Source: Amycolatopsis decaplanina DSM 44594
GTDB lineage: Bacteria > Actinomycetota > Actinomycetes > Mycobacteriales > Pseudonocardiaceae
Length of the DNA stretch: 64,000 nucleotides
Assembly: GCF_000342005.1 (NCBI RefSeq)
Contig: NZ_AOHO01000019.1
Span: 186,001-250,000 of the forward strand
Reading direction: 5' to 3'
Part shown: piece by piece, positions 44,034-57,691 of the stretch
Numbering within the stretch: the first letter of the stretch is position 1
Layout: every line of letters starts with the position of its first letter
Made by a program: the position numbers and the translations under genes
Notes under the pieces: generated by a model
Told to the model about the DNA's origin: nothing
Seen by the model: only the letters and a program-made list of their open reading frames with translations
Databases searched by the model: none

Positions 44034-45975
44034 TGCGCTCACCACTCCCTACGATCTGACGACCGAGCTCGCGGCCGAGCCGTCCGAGTACCAGCGCGCG
44101 AAGGTGGTGCTCGCCGCGTTCGCGGTGACCCTGTGCCGGTGGACGGCGGCGAGCGAGGCCGCGATCTCGGTCGCCGGGAGGGTGATCCGGGTCCAGCTCG
44201 ACGACCAGGCGCGCGTCGAGGATTTCCTGGCGTCGGTCCACCCGGTCGGGGTCGCCGAAGAAGGGCCGGTGGATCTCGTGCTCGCTTCCCTGCACACGGA
44301 TCTGCGATCCGGGGAGGTCCGGTTCGTCACCGAGGTACCGGACGCCGGGCACGGGTTCGTCGCCGACGTCGCCGCCGCGGTGGGCGAGCTGGCCTTCCTC
44401 GACGGTTCCCTGCAGGACGTGCGCTGTATCGCGCCGGAACGCCGCCGGATCCTCGACGCGCTGGCCGGTGCCGATCTTCCTCCGGCCGGCATCGAAACCC
44501 TGTTCCTGGAACAGGTGCGGCTGCACCCGGAGCAGGTCGCGGTCCGTGACGCGAGCGCGGAGCTGACCTACGGGCAACTCGCGCGGGCCGCCGATCGGTA
44601 CGCCGATGTCCTGCGGCGCGCCGGGGTCCGGCCCGGTGACACGGTGCTCGTCGCCACCAGGAGGTCGGTCGGCGAGATCGTGGCGCTGCTCGCGATCATC
44701 CGGGCAGGCGCCGCCTACGCGGGATTCGACGACGACGCGCCGGACGCCCGGTTGGCGCGGATCATCGGCAAGCTGGCGCCCGCGGCGGCGGTGGTCGACG
44801 CCACCACTGCCGGCCATCCCGTCCTGCGCGAGCTCACCCGAGTCGATATCTGGTTCCCGGGCGAGGAAATCGACGCGGCTCCCGAGCCGACGGCGTCCGA
44901 CCACGAAGATCCACAAAGGACGGCGTACATCGCGTTCACCTCGGGATCCACGGGCGAGCCGAAGGGCGTCGTCGTCCCGCACCGCGCGGTGACACGGCTC
45001 GCTCGGACGACGGAGCTCCGGATGCGCCCGGGTGACCGGGTCCTGCGGATGGCTCCGCTGGCCTTCGACGCGTCGACGTACGAGATCTGGGTGACCTTGC
45101 TCAACGGCGCGACACTGGAGGCCTTTCCCGGACGGCTTCCGTCGGTCCGGGGGCTCGAAAAGTTCTTCAGCGAGCGAAAGGTCTCCGTCGCCTGGCTGAC
45201 CGCCAGCCTGTTCCGGCTGGTCGCCAAGTCCCGGCCGCAGGCGCTCGCCGGACTCCGCTGGCTCTTGAGCGGAGGCGAAGTCGTACCTCACGACGCGGCG
45301 GCGCAGGTGCTCGATGCCCACCCCGGCCTGGTGCTCACGAACGGCTACGGGCCCACCGAGAACACCACCTTCACGACCACGCACACCGTGCGCGGCAGCG
45401 CGGAGATCGACGGTCCCCTCCCCATCGGCAGGCCGATCGCCGGCACGAAGGTCTTCGTGCTCGACCGGAACGCCCGTCTCGTCCCGCCCGGCGCGATCGG
45501 CGAACTTTACGCGGCCGGATCGGGTCTGGCCGACGGGTACCTCGACGACGAGACCGAAACGAAGCAGCGCTTCGGCCACTTCTCCCCCGACGTGGACGAA
45601 CGCCTGTACCGCACGGGCGATCTGGTCCGGCTCGACCCGAACGGAAACGTGGTCTTCCTCGGCCGCGCGGACAAGCAGATCAAACTCGACGGCCATCGCA
45701 TCGAAACCGAGGAGATCGGCACCATCCTCGCCGGCCACCCCGGTATCCGCGACGCCGTGATCGTCGTTTCCCGGCAAGCGGACCAAAGCCCTCAGCTCGT
45801 GGCGGCCATCGTCGTGAACCCCGGCGAGGACACGGAACCCCGCACCTTGCGCGCGTTCCTGTCGCGGCTGCTCCCGAGCTACGCGATACCCGCCCTGTGG
45901 GTGGTGGTCGACGAGATCCCGCTGACCCGCAACGGGAAAGTCGACGAACAGGCCCTGATCGCGAACGCCCGATGA
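44026..45975 (+). CDS. Stand-alone NRPS adenylation protein with N-terminal extension
   Basis: This 649-residue protein has an A domain (about residues 160-640) with AFTSGSTGEPKG near 303 and the catalytic lysine in PLTRNGKVDEQ. It has no carrier domain; the free carrier protein in the operon is the likely partner. My manual alignment to GrsA gives the pocket code D-A-Y-W-L-G-G-T-F-K, close to valine-type codes. The first 150 residues are not part of the A domain; only their end (RRRILDALAGADLPP) resembles a normal C-to-A linker, so the extension may be a decayed condensation-domain end. Confidence 0.87.
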   Translation: MPDALTTPYDLTTELAAEPSEYQRAKVVLAAFAVTLCRWTAASEAAISVAGRVIRVQLDDQARVEDFLASVHPVGVAEEGPVDLVLASLHTDLRSGEVRFVTEVPDAGHGFVADVAAAVGELAFLDGSLQDVRCIAPERRRILDALAGADLPPAGIETLFLEQVRLHPEQVAVRDASAELTYGQLARAADRYADVLRRAGVRPGDTVLVATRRSVGEIVALLAIIRAGAAYAGFDDDAPDARLARIIGKLAPAAAVVDATTAGHPVLRELTRVDIWFPGEEIDAAPEPTASDHEDPQRTAYIAFTSGSTGEPKGVVVPHRAVTRLARTTELRMRPGDRVLRMAPLAFDASTYEIWVTLLNGATLEAFPGRLPSVRGLEKFFSERKVSVAWLTASLFRLVAKSRPQALAGLRWLLSGGEVVPHDAAAQVLDAHPGLVLTNGYGPTENTTFTTTHTVRGSAEIDGPLPIGRPIAGTKVFVLDRNARLVPPGAIGELYAAGSGLADGYLDDETETKQRFGHFSPDVDERLYRTGDLVRLDPNGNVVFLGRADKQIKLDGHRIETEEIGTILAGHPGIRDAVIVVSRQADQSPQLVAAIVVNPGEDTEPRTLRAFLSRLLPSYAIPALWVVVDEIPLTRNGKVDEQALIANAR

Positions 45976-45986
45976 AGGAGAAATCG

Positions 45987-50770
<4,784 letters not shown>

Positions 50771-50774
<4 letters not shown>

Positions 50775-51745
50775 CCCGTGAAAACCGGATGGCCCTGTAC
50801 CGGTCCATGAAACTGATCAGGGAGTTCGAAGAACGCTGCCTGGCGATGGCCATCGCCGGGGAGATCGACGGCGGTATCCACCCGTACATCGGGCAAGAAG
50901 CCGTCGCCGTCGGCATCTGCGCGAACCTGACCGAGCGGGACTTCATCACCAGCACCCACCGGGGACACGGACACGTGCTGGCGAAGGGCGCGGACCCGCG
51001 CCGTCTGCTCGCCGAACTCCTCGGCACCCTCGAAGGCTTCAACAAGGGCCGCGGCGGATCGATGCACGCCGCGGACATGAAGCTGGGCATCCTGGGCGCC
51101 AACGGAATCGTCGGCGCGGGCGGCGCGATCGCCTCCGGGGCCGCGTGGGCGGCCAAGGCCCGCGGCGACTCGGAGGTCGTCGTCAGCTTCTTCGGCGACG
51201 GGGCGATGAGCCAGGGTGTCCTGCTCGAAGCCTTCAACCTGGCCGCGATCTGGTCCTTGCCGGTGCTGTTCGTCTGCGAGAACAACCAGTACGCGACGAG
51301 CCTCAAACTCGAGTCGGGCCTCGCGGGGGGCGCGGCCCGGCGCGCCGAAGGCTTCGGGATGGTCTCGCGCACTGTCGACGGCATGGACGTCGAGGCGGTG
51401 GCAGGTGCCGCGGCGGAACTGCTCGATGGGATTCGCGCGGGCGGAGGTCCGGCGTTCCTGGAATGCCGGACGTACCGGTTCTTCGGACATCACTCCGTGC
51501 TGGAACTTCTGGGCGTCGAGTTCCGCGATCCCGACGAAGTGGCCCTTTGGCGCACGCGGGATCCGATCCCCTTACTGGGCGACCAGCTGGGCGACGACGT
51601 CGTCGCCGAGATCGACGCGGCTGTCAAGGAAACCGTCGACGAGGCGGTCGAGTTCGCGAAGAACGCCCCGTCGCCCGATCCGAAGGACGCACTGATGTAC
51701 CTGTACGCGGGAACGGCCGCGGTCCGGCCGGGGGTGATCCTGTGA
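50771..51745 (+). CDS. Thiamine-diphosphate 2-oxoacid dehydrogenase E1 alpha
   Basis: This 324-residue protein matches E1-alpha of pyruvate, acetoin or branched-chain dehydrogenases, with the thiamine-diphosphate motif running from GDGAMSQG at residue 142 to ENN at 172. THRGHGHVLAKG and NKGRGGSMH are also conserved. It overlaps the NRPS stop by ATGA and is coupled to the beta subunit. It would decarboxylate a 2-oxoacid and hold a two-carbon or longer unit on the cofactor. No E2 or E3 gene is nearby, so the acceptor may be a carrier protein or the reductase-released aldehyde. Codon 268 is TTA. Confidence 0.9.
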
Positions 51746-52725
51746 GCGAGCTGCCCTCTCCGGAGAACTTCGGCTACATGCACGCGATGAACCTCGCCCT
51801 GCACGCCGAGATGGCGGCCGACGAAGACGTCTTCCTACTCGGCGAAGACGTCGGTGTCGGAGCGAGCGGGGTCACCTCGGGACTGCTGCCCAGATTCGGC
51901 CCGGAGCGGGTGCTGGACACGCCGTTGTCCGAACAGGCCTTCACCAGTTTCGGGACCGGCGCGGCGATGGCGGGCAAGAAGCCCGTGATCGAGTTCCAGA
52001 TCTCCTCGCTGATCTACCTGGTCTTCGAGCAGATCGTGAACCAGGCCCACAAGTTCTCCTTGATGACCGGCGGCCAGGTCCGGATCCCGGTCACGTATCT
52101 CGTGTCCGGATCGGGTTCGCGCTTCGGCTGGGCGGGCCAGCATTCGGACAACCCGTACAGTCTGCTCGCCCACGCGGGCGTCAAGACGGTGGTCCCGGGC
52201 CTGCCGGCGGACGCGTACGGACTGTTGCGGTCGGCGATCCAGGATCCCGACCCGGTGGCCGTGTTCGCTCCCTCGTCACTGCTGGGGGCGACGGATGTGT
52301 CCTACGCCGGGGAGGAGGACATCGTCCCGCTTGGGCAAGCGAATGTCGTCCGGGAGGGCGGCGACCTGACGGTGGTGGCGGTGGGCCAGCACGTCGGCAC
52401 GGCGATCGAGGTCGCGGAGAGCCTCGGCGACCGTGCCGACATCGAGATCATCGACCCGCGCACGGTCTACCCCTTCGATTGGGAGTGCCTGCGCAAATCG
52501 GTCGACAAGACCGGGCGGCTGGTCGTGATCGACGACTCGAACCGCATGTGCGGGCTGGGAGCGGAGATCGTCGCGACGGCGGCCGAAGAATTCGACCTGG
52601 TGGCACCGCCGAGGCGGGTGTGCAGGCCGGACGGCACCGTCATCCCGTACGCCCTCGCGCTCGACAAGGCCCTGGTGCCGGGTCCCGAACAACTGACGGC
52701 CGCCATCAACGCGACGTTGAAGTAA
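51742..52725 (+). CDS. Thiamine-diphosphate 2-oxoacid dehydrogenase E1 beta
   Basis: This 327-residue protein matches transketolase-like E1-beta: VFLLGEDVGVGASGVT, RVLDTPLSEQAFTSFG (with the cofactor-activating Glu), EQIVNQAHKF and IIDPRTVYPFDWE. It pairs with E1-alpha to form the alpha2-beta2 enzyme. The GTG overlaps the alpha stop. Its coupling to an NRPS gene rather than to E2/E3 genes suggests a biosynthetic use, as for the E1-like genes of naphthyridinomycin and quinocarcin clusters that supply a two-carbon unit. Confidence 0.9.
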   Translation: MSELPSPENFGYMHAMNLALHAEMAADEDVFLLGEDVGVGASGVTSGLLPRFGPERVLDTPLSEQAFTSFGTGAAMAGKKPVIEFQISSLIYLVFEQIVNQAHKFSLMTGGQVRIPVTYLVSGSGSRFGWAGQHSDNPYSLLAHAGVKTVVPGLPADAYGLLRSAIQDPDPVAVFAPSSLLGATDVSYAGEEDIVPLGQANVVREGGDLTVVAVGQHVGTAIEVAESLGDRADIEIIDPRTVYPFDWECLRKSVDKTGRLVVIDDSNRMCGLGAEIVATAAEEFDLVAPPRRVCRPDGTVIPYALALDKALVPGPEQLTAAINATLK

Positions 52726-52731
52726 GGAACC

Positions 52732-53310
52732 ATGGAAACCTTGGATCGCTACCTGCGGACACAAGACGCCTTCGACGCCGTGCTCGCTACCGTGCGGCCG
52801 GACCAATGGGACGCGGCGTCGGCGTGCGAACACTGGACGGTGCGCGACGTGACGGGTCACGTCATCTGGGGGCTGGAGGTTCTGCGCCATCACGTGTCGG
52901 GCCGGGAATTCACGGTGGAGAACGGGCCCGCGGGTTCGGAGAAGCCCGGCGAGCTGACCGGTGCGGACCCGCTCGCCACATGGCGCGCGACCCGGGAAGC
53001 GACGGGCGCCGCCGTCACCGACGAGATGCTCGACCGGCCCGCTCCCGCGTGGTACGTGACCAACCGTCCTGATGCGACGGTCACGGACTACCTGGCGCTG
53101 CTGACGTTCGACACCCTGGTGCACACCTGGGACATCGGCTCCGCGCTCGGTGTGGACGTGCGCATGGAGCCCGACATCGTCGCGCCGTCGTTCTCGCTCG
53201 CCCGGTTGATCATCAGCCGCACGCCGGGCACCTTCGGCCCCCGGGTGAAACCGCCGGCGGACGCCGACCCGCAGACGCGGTTCCTGGCTTTCCTCGGCCG
53301 GTCGGCCTGA
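52732..53310 (+). CDS. DinB-fold mycothiol-dependent-type protein (TIGR03086)
   Basis: This 192-residue four-helix protein has DQWDAASACEHWTVRDVTGHVIWGLE and HTWDIGSALG, typical of the maleylpyruvate-isomerase N-terminal/TIGR03086 family. The metal-binding His residues of the DinB fold are in TGHVIWG and LVHTWD. Some relatives transfer mycothiol. It starts 6 nt after E1-beta and ends the operon before two palindromes, so it may detoxify or conjugate an electrophile such as an aldehyde or chlorinated intermediate (inference). Confidence 0.8.
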   Translation: METLDRYLRTQDAFDAVLATVRPDQWDAASACEHWTVRDVTGHVIWGLEVLRHHVSGREFTVENGPAGSEKPGELTGADPLATWRATREATGAAVTDEMLDRPAPAWYVTNRPDATVTDYLALLTFDTLVHTWDIGSALGVDVRMEPDIVAPSFSLARLIISRTPGTFGPRVKPPADADPQTRFLAFLGRSA

Positions 53311-53312
53311 GT

Positions 53313-53358
53313 CTCGTGAGTGGTAAGGACGGTTAGAACCGTCCTTACCACTCACGAG
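53313..53358. terminator. Perfect 22-bp palindrome, GTGAGTGGTAAGG family
   Basis: Arms beginning CTCGTGAGTGGTAAGG meet at GGTT-AG-AACC. It starts 2 nt after the stop of the last NRPS-operon gene. Confidence 0.75.
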
Positions 53359-53388
53359 CCCCACCACGGTCCGCCGCTCAGGTCGCCT

Positions 53389-53449
53389 GAAATACGTGAT
53401 GGCCCCCTTCCTTGCGCTAGGCGCAAGGAAGGGGGCCATCACGTACTTC
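53389..53449. repeat. 29-bp palindrome, GGCCCCCTTCCTTGCGC family
   Basis: Arms begin GAAATACGTGATGGCCCCC and are separated by TAG. There is one A/C mismatch. Relative to the 17397 copy, arm positions have changed on both sides so that pairing is kept (for example CGTGATGG with CCATCACG). Confidence 0.75.
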
Positions 53450-53481
53450 TCGAACCGAGTTAGACCCTCTCACGCTTCCTC

Positions 53482-53530
53482 TTGACGTTCACCATGCTTG
53501 CGCTATACCTTCTAACTATAGCGACAAGCA
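53482..53530 (+). promoter_or_regulatory. Consensus promoter overlapped by a 13-bp inverted repeat
   Basis: TTGACG (53482-53487), a 16-bp spacer and TATACC (53504-53509) form a good -35/-10 pair for the exported SRPBCC gene. The inverted repeat TGCTTGCGCTATA-N9-TATAGCG-A-CAAGCA (53495-53530) covers the -10 and likely start site, the usual position for a repressor operator. No regulator gene is adjacent. Confidence 0.65.
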
Positions 53531-53560
53531 CTAACTAACCAGGAGCGAAGGAGAAGGATC

Positions 53561-54208
53561 ATGTTCGGCACCTCACGAACCTCACGCCGCCGGATCAGCA
53601 CACGCGCCGCCCTGCTCACGGTCCCGCTGGCCCTCGCCGGCGTCCTCGGCGCCACGGCGCCCGCCCAGGCCGCCCCCGCCCACCACACCAAACCGACTTC
53701 GCTTACCTGCCAAGGCAAAGGCATCGACCGGTCGGCCAAGGTGCACTACCGGACCGAGACCTTCATCAAGGCGCCGCTGCGCACCATCTGGAACCTGCAG
53801 ACCGACGTGGAGGCCTGGCCGTCCTGGCAGAACCCCGTCATCCCCGTCACCATGAAACGCCTGGACCACGGTCCGCTGCGCAAACATTCCCGGTTCCAGT
53901 GGACCATTCCCGTCCCGCCCGGCATGCCCTACCCGCCCGGTGACGTGACCATCGTTTCCACCGTCCGCCAGCTCCAGCCCGGCGAATGCGTCCGCTGGAC
54001 CGGTCCCCTCGACGGCCCCGGCGGCATGCACATCGACGGCGTCCACGTCTGGAACTTCGTCAAGGTCCCCGGCGGCGTCATCGTCCGCACCGAAGAGAGC
54101 CACACCGGCCCCCAGGTCGACAACGACGTGCCCGACTCCACCGCGATGCTCGGACAGGGCCTCGAAATCTGGCTGAAGGACCTCAAGAAGGCCGCCGAAA
54201 ACCGGTAG
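53561..54208 (+). CDS. Exported SRPBCC-fold protein
   Basis: This 215-residue protein has a signal peptide (basic TSRRRIST, then hydrophobic ALLTVPLALAGVLGA, ending APAQAA) and a START/SRPBCC domain: VHYRTETFIKAPLRTIWNLQ, DVEAWPSWQNPV and a C-terminal helix MLGQGLEIWLKDLKK. The fold binds hydrophobic ligands in polyketide cyclases and lipid carriers. Secreted examples are less usual. GGAGAAGG precedes the ATG. It has its own promoter and operator-like repeat, so it is probably inducible. Confidence 0.83.
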   Translation: MFGTSRTSRRRISTRAALLTVPLALAGVLGATAPAQAAPAHHTKPTSLTCQGKGIDRSAKVHYRTETFIKAPLRTIWNLQTDVEAWPSWQNPVIPVTMKRLDHGPLRKHSRFQWTIPVPPGMPYPPGDVTIVSTVRQLQPGECVRWTGPLDGPGGMHIDGVHVWNFVKVPGGVIVRTEESHTGPQVDNDVPDSTAMLGQGLEIWLKDLKKAAENR

Positions 54209-54230
54209 CGGTGGTTCCTATGCTTCCCGC

Positions 54231-54812
54231 ATGGAGATCATCGGGCCGGACGACGCCCTTCCCGGGCGGCGGATCCGGCGGGTCGCGGTGGCGGGCCCCG
54301 CCGGATCCGGCAAGTCGACGCTGGCACGGACCCTCTGCGAGCGCATGGGATTGCCGTTCGTCGAGTTCGAGTCCTTCTTCCACGCGCCGGGCTGGACGGT
54401 GCGGGAGACCTGGCAGGCCGACGTCCTGGAATTCCTCGCCCGCGACGAATGGGCCATCGAATGGCAGGGCGAAGAGGTCCGGGAGCGGATGACCGAACGG
54501 CTGGACGTGCTGGTCTGGCTCGATCATCCGCGTGCCATGACCGTCGCCCGCACCATCGTCCGGACGCTGAAACGTCGCGCCGGGCGCGGCTCGAAGATCG
54601 CGGGCGGCAACGTCGAGGGCCCGCTGCACACGTTCTTCACCGATCGCGACCACATCGTCAAGCTCGCCTGGCGGTATCACCCGGTCATCCGGGCTCGCGT
54701 CCGCAAGGTCATCGACGAGAACCGATATCCGGACCTCGTCGTCGTCCGTCTGCGTGGTCAGCACCAGGTCGACCGCTGGCTCGACGGGACCTTCGCCCGG
54801 AACCTCCGCTAG
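54231..54812 (+). CDS. P-loop kinase-like protein
   Basis: This 193-residue protein has Walker A AGPAGSGKST (21-30) and resembles small adenylate-kinase-like or topology-modulation ATPases. VEFESFFHAPGWT and DVLVWLDHPRAMTVART fit that group. The substrate is unknown. It lies 22 nt after the SRPBCC gene and overlaps the convergent acetyltransferase gene by 4 bp at its end. Confidence 0.82.
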   Translation: MEIIGPDDALPGRRIRRVAVAGPAGSGKSTLARTLCERMGLPFVEFESFFHAPGWTVRETWQADVLEFLARDEWAIEWQGEEVRERMTERLDVLVWLDHPRAMTVARTIVRTLKRRAGRGSKIAGGNVEGPLHTFFTDRDHIVKLAWRYHPVIRARVRKVIDENRYPDLVVVRLRGQHQVDRWLDGTFARNLR

Positions 54813-55300
54813 CGAAGATCCCGGACGCGCCACACCACACCGAGCCGAGGGTCCCCTGTGGAATGCGGTTCGATCCGCTCCACCGTGAAACCTTCACGCT
54901 CGTAAAAGGCCCCCGCACGCTCGTTCGCGACGAAGTGCTCGATGAACACCCGCCCGGCGTCCGCGGGCAACTGTCCGATGAGGACGTCGAGCAGCCGCGG
55001 ACCCAGCCCGCCACCGCGATGCCGCGGATGCACGTAGAGCTTGTAGATCACGTGCTCGACACCGTCGAGACCGCGCTGCCCGACACCGGCGAGGTGCCCG
55101 CCGTCGTCGGCGACCACGACCGAACCGCGTGCGACGGCCCCGGCGATGTTCGTCTCATTCCACCACATCCGCACCTGCTGGGCAGCGGCTTCTTCGCCGA
55201 TCAACGGCGCGTAGTGGGCTCGGACATGTTCCTCGCCGAAGCGGCAGATGGCCATGACGTCGTCTCGATCGGCGTTCCGCACGATCGGTCCGGTTTCCAT
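54809..55300 (-). CDS. GNAT-family N-acetyltransferase
   Basis: This 163-residue protein has the GNAT fold, with acetyl-CoA-binding motif A in YVHPRHRGGGLGPRLLD and the C-terminal NERAGAFYEREGFTVER. It would acetylate an amine; the substrate is unknown. It is a single gene that converges on the P-loop kinase gene with a 4-bp overlap. Nothing ties it to the biosynthetic genes. Confidence 0.87.
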   Translation of the reverse strand: METGPIVRNADRDDVMAICRFGEEHVRAHYAPLIGEEAAAQQVRMWWNETNIAGAVARGSVVVADDGGHLAGVGQRGLDGVEHVIYKLYVHPRHRGGGLGPRLLDVLIGQLPADAGRVFIEHFVANERAGAFYEREGFTVERIEPHSTGDPRLGVVWRVRDLR

Positions 55301-55536
55301 CGCCTTGTCCCTCCGCCCGCGCCCGCAGACCTTTCGGGCAGTCCCTGATCATCGGGCTTGTCCCGGTGTCCGGCCGGTGGTAACGATACGCAGCGAACCA
55401 GCTCGCGACCTACCGGTTCCCTGCGGGGCCGGGACGGCCGGTCTACCCTCCGTGATGGGAAGCTGGGGGTGTTCCGCCTCGTCGACCTCTCCCCTTCTCC
55501 CCTCGTGATCCGATCCCAACCGAGCCAAGGCGACGC

Positions 55537-56109
55537 ATGCAACCCAATTTCGATGCAGGTGAGGACTTCGCACTCCTTTTGGAGCGAGAAGCCAGGAAAC
55601 TCGAAGAAAAAGCCAATGCCCTGACAGCCGCGTTCACCGCCTCGGCCTCCACTGTGAGCTCTCCCGACGGCTCGGTGACGGTGACGGTCGAGGCCAACGG
55701 CTCGCTGAGCGCGATCGAGTTCGGCAACCGGGCCACCGCGCTGGGACCGGCCCGGCTGTCCTCCCTCGTCATGCAGACGGTGCGCCAGGCCCAGCGCAAG
55801 ACCGTCGAGAAGGTCACGGAGTCGTACACCGAGATCAACGGCGAAGACGAGGCCGCGCGGTTGGTCCGCACGTTCCTGCCGAAGGTGGAGGACGAGGAAA
55901 ACGCGCCGGAAAACCCGGAACAGGACAAGTGGGCTCCGGAGGCGCACAACGAGGACTCGCGTCCGCAGGCGGGGTACCGGCCGCCGCCGCCACAGTCCGG
56001 TCCTCCGATGCCGCCGCAGCCGGGCCGCCCCGTGCGGCCGCCGAACCCGCCGGCGCCGCGACCCCGGCGGCCTGCCGCCCCCGACGACGATGAAATGAGC
56101 CCGTGGTGA
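55537..56109 (+). CDS. YbaB/EbfC-like protein with proline-rich tail
   Basis: This 190-residue protein has an N-terminal YbaB-like domain (residues 8-120; SSPDGSVTVTVEANGSLSAI is characteristic) and a tail of about 60 residues rich in Pro, Arg and acidic residues. In actinobacteria such proteins often lie beside ESX-secreted helical proteins. Here two such genes follow with GTGA overlaps. The role of the YbaB protein in these loci is not established; a chaperone or DNA-binding role is possible. Confidence 0.78.
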   Translation: MQPNFDAGEDFALLLEREARKLEEKANALTAAFTASASTVSSPDGSVTVTVEANGSLSAIEFGNRATALGPARLSSLVMQTVRQAQRKTVEKVTESYTEINGEDEAARLVRTFLPKVEDEENAPENPEQDKWAPEAHNEDSRPQAGYRPPPPQSGPPMPPQPGRPVRPPNPPAPRPRRPAAPDDDEMSPW

Positions 56110-56438
56110 GCGGATTCGGTGTCAAGACGGAAGCCCTGAACGAGTTCGCCGGTCACCTCGACAAGCTCGAGGACGCGCTGCGGAAGAGCGCCGACATGGT
56201 GGGCAGCTGCGTGGCCGACCCCGGCATCTTCGGCATCTTCGGCGGCCAGATCTACGGTGCCGGCGCGAGCATGCACTGCGGTAAGGCGCGGGACCATTTG
56301 AACAAGTACTCCGAGAACGTGCAGGAGTTCTCGGACAGGGTGCGCGAGGCCGCCAAGAAGTACGACGCCAACGAACAGGAGTCGGAGAAGCTGATCACCG
56401 ACGCCGGCAAGGGCATCGACGAGGTGAAGGTCAAGTGA
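56106..56438 (+). CDS. EspC/WXG100-like helical protein
   Basis: This 110-residue protein starts VSGFGVKTEALNEFAGHLDK and continues as long amphipathic helices, ending in an acidic helix with YDANEQESEKLI. It resembles ESX (type VII) secretion-associated EspC/DUF2580 proteins. No WXG motif is obvious; a Gly-rich turn GIFGIFGGQIYG lies between the helices. The GTG overlaps the YbaB stop and its own stop overlaps the next GTG, so the three genes are tightly coupled. Confidence 0.72.
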   Translation: MSGFGVKTEALNEFAGHLDKLEDALRKSADMVGSCVADPGIFGIFGGQIYGAGASMHCGKARDHLNKYSENVQEFSDRVREAAKKYDANEQESEKLITDAGKGIDEVKVK

Positions 56439-57682
56439 GCGACGAGTACCACCGGAACGACTTCGCGAACGGCAGTGGCATCAAGGCCGACGACTTCAAG
56501 GACGAGAACCGCAGCTTCCTCGCGGGCAGTGGTGACACCGCGGGCGCGGGCTTCTTCGATTCCGCGTTCTCGCTGAAAAAAGCCGTCGACGACGGTGACA
56601 GCCTCAGCATCGGGCTGGCCTCGGCGGGAATGGCGATCGAGATCCTCGGCATGGTCGTCGACCCGATCGGGTCGCTGCTCACCGCCGGGATCGGCTGGCT
56701 GATCGAGCACATCGTCATCTTCCGCTGGCCACTGGACTTCCTGCTGGGTGACCCGAAGGGCATCGAGGCGGCCAAGACGGCGATCTACAACGAGGGCAAG
56801 GCCGTGAAGGAGTGGTCGGAGGACCACGCGGCCGCCACCAAGAAGTTCATGGAGAAGTGGGACGGCGAAGCCGCCGACAAGTTCCGGGCCGACATGGAAG
56901 GCGTCGCCGCCCAGATCGACGCGCTCGCCGAGTACATCAATTTCGCGGGCAAGCAGATGGGGATCGCCGGTGCCATGATCGGCGCCGTGCGCGGCATCGT
57001 CCGCGACATCATCGCCATGACGCTGGCGGGCATCCTCAAGGCCGCGATCGTGGCGGTGGCGCTGGCGCCCGTCACCTTCGGCGGTTCGATCATCGCGGCG
57101 ATCACCTCCATCATGACCACGGTCGGTGTGGCGATCGCCAAGATCGCCAAGCAGATCGCCGACACCGCCAAGAAGCTCGCCGAGATGATCAAGATCCTGG
57201 CGAAGACACGCGGGGCGGCCGACGACGTCGTCAAGCTGACGCTCGGCGGCGGCAAGGTCACGCTGCCCAAGCCCAAACCCAGTGGTGGCACACCGATGCC
57301 CGGCGGCAAGAAGCCGATCGAAGGCCCGCCCCCCAAGCCGGGCGACACCACCCCGGACGCGAAGCCCGACGCTCCGAAGCCCAAGCCGGAGAAGCTCGGC
57401 GACATGCCCCTCAGGGTGGTGCGCGAGAAGCTGACCAAGGTGCTGGAGGGGCGTCCCGAGGCGGCGGACATCCTGAAGCGGTTCGATTACTGGAACAGCT
57501 TCCCGATCGGCGACCTGCACAAGAGGTTCCCCAAGGTGGCGGACGCGATCGAGAAAACCACCAAGATCCTCAGCGACCCGACCTACGGCGCGTCGGGCCT
57601 GGCCGGGAAGACCATCGTCGAGATGACGAAGGCCATCCCGCCCGCCGCGAACGAGAAGCCTCCGAGCGACGAAGAGAAGTAA
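56435..57682 (+). CDS. Large WXG-containing ESX-type protein
   Basis: This 415-residue protein has a hydrophobic region (about 60-100), a WXG-type helix turn in KFMEKWDGEAADKFRADMEG (about 140-159), a second long hydrophobic stretch (about 178-235), a linker rich in Pro and Lys, and a C-terminal domain of about 90 residues. This layout fits a type VII secreted or polymorphic-toxin-like protein whose N-terminal half is shared and whose C-terminal end varies. I do not recognise an enzyme fold in the C-terminus and see no immunity gene. Confidence 0.7.
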   Translation: MSDEYHRNDFANGSGIKADDFKDENRSFLAGSGDTAGAGFFDSAFSLKKAVDDGDSLSIGLASAGMAIEILGMVVDPIGSLLTAGIGWLIEHIVIFRWPLDFLLGDPKGIEAAKTAIYNEGKAVKEWSEDHAAATKKFMEKWDGEAADKFRADMEGVAAQIDALAEYINFAGKQMGIAGAMIGAVRGIVRDIIAMTLAGILKAAIVAVALAPVTFGGSIIAAITSIMTTVGVAIAKIAKQIADTAKKLAEMIKILAKTRGAADDVVKLTLGGGKVTLPKPKPSGGTPMPGGKKPIEGPPPKPGDTTPDAKPDAPKPKPEKLGDMPLRVVREKLTKVLEGRPEAADILKRFDYWNSFPIGDLHKRFPKVADAIEKTTKILSDPTYGASGLAGKTIVEMTKAIPPAANEKPPSDEEK

Positions 57683-57691
57683 GCATCGGCG

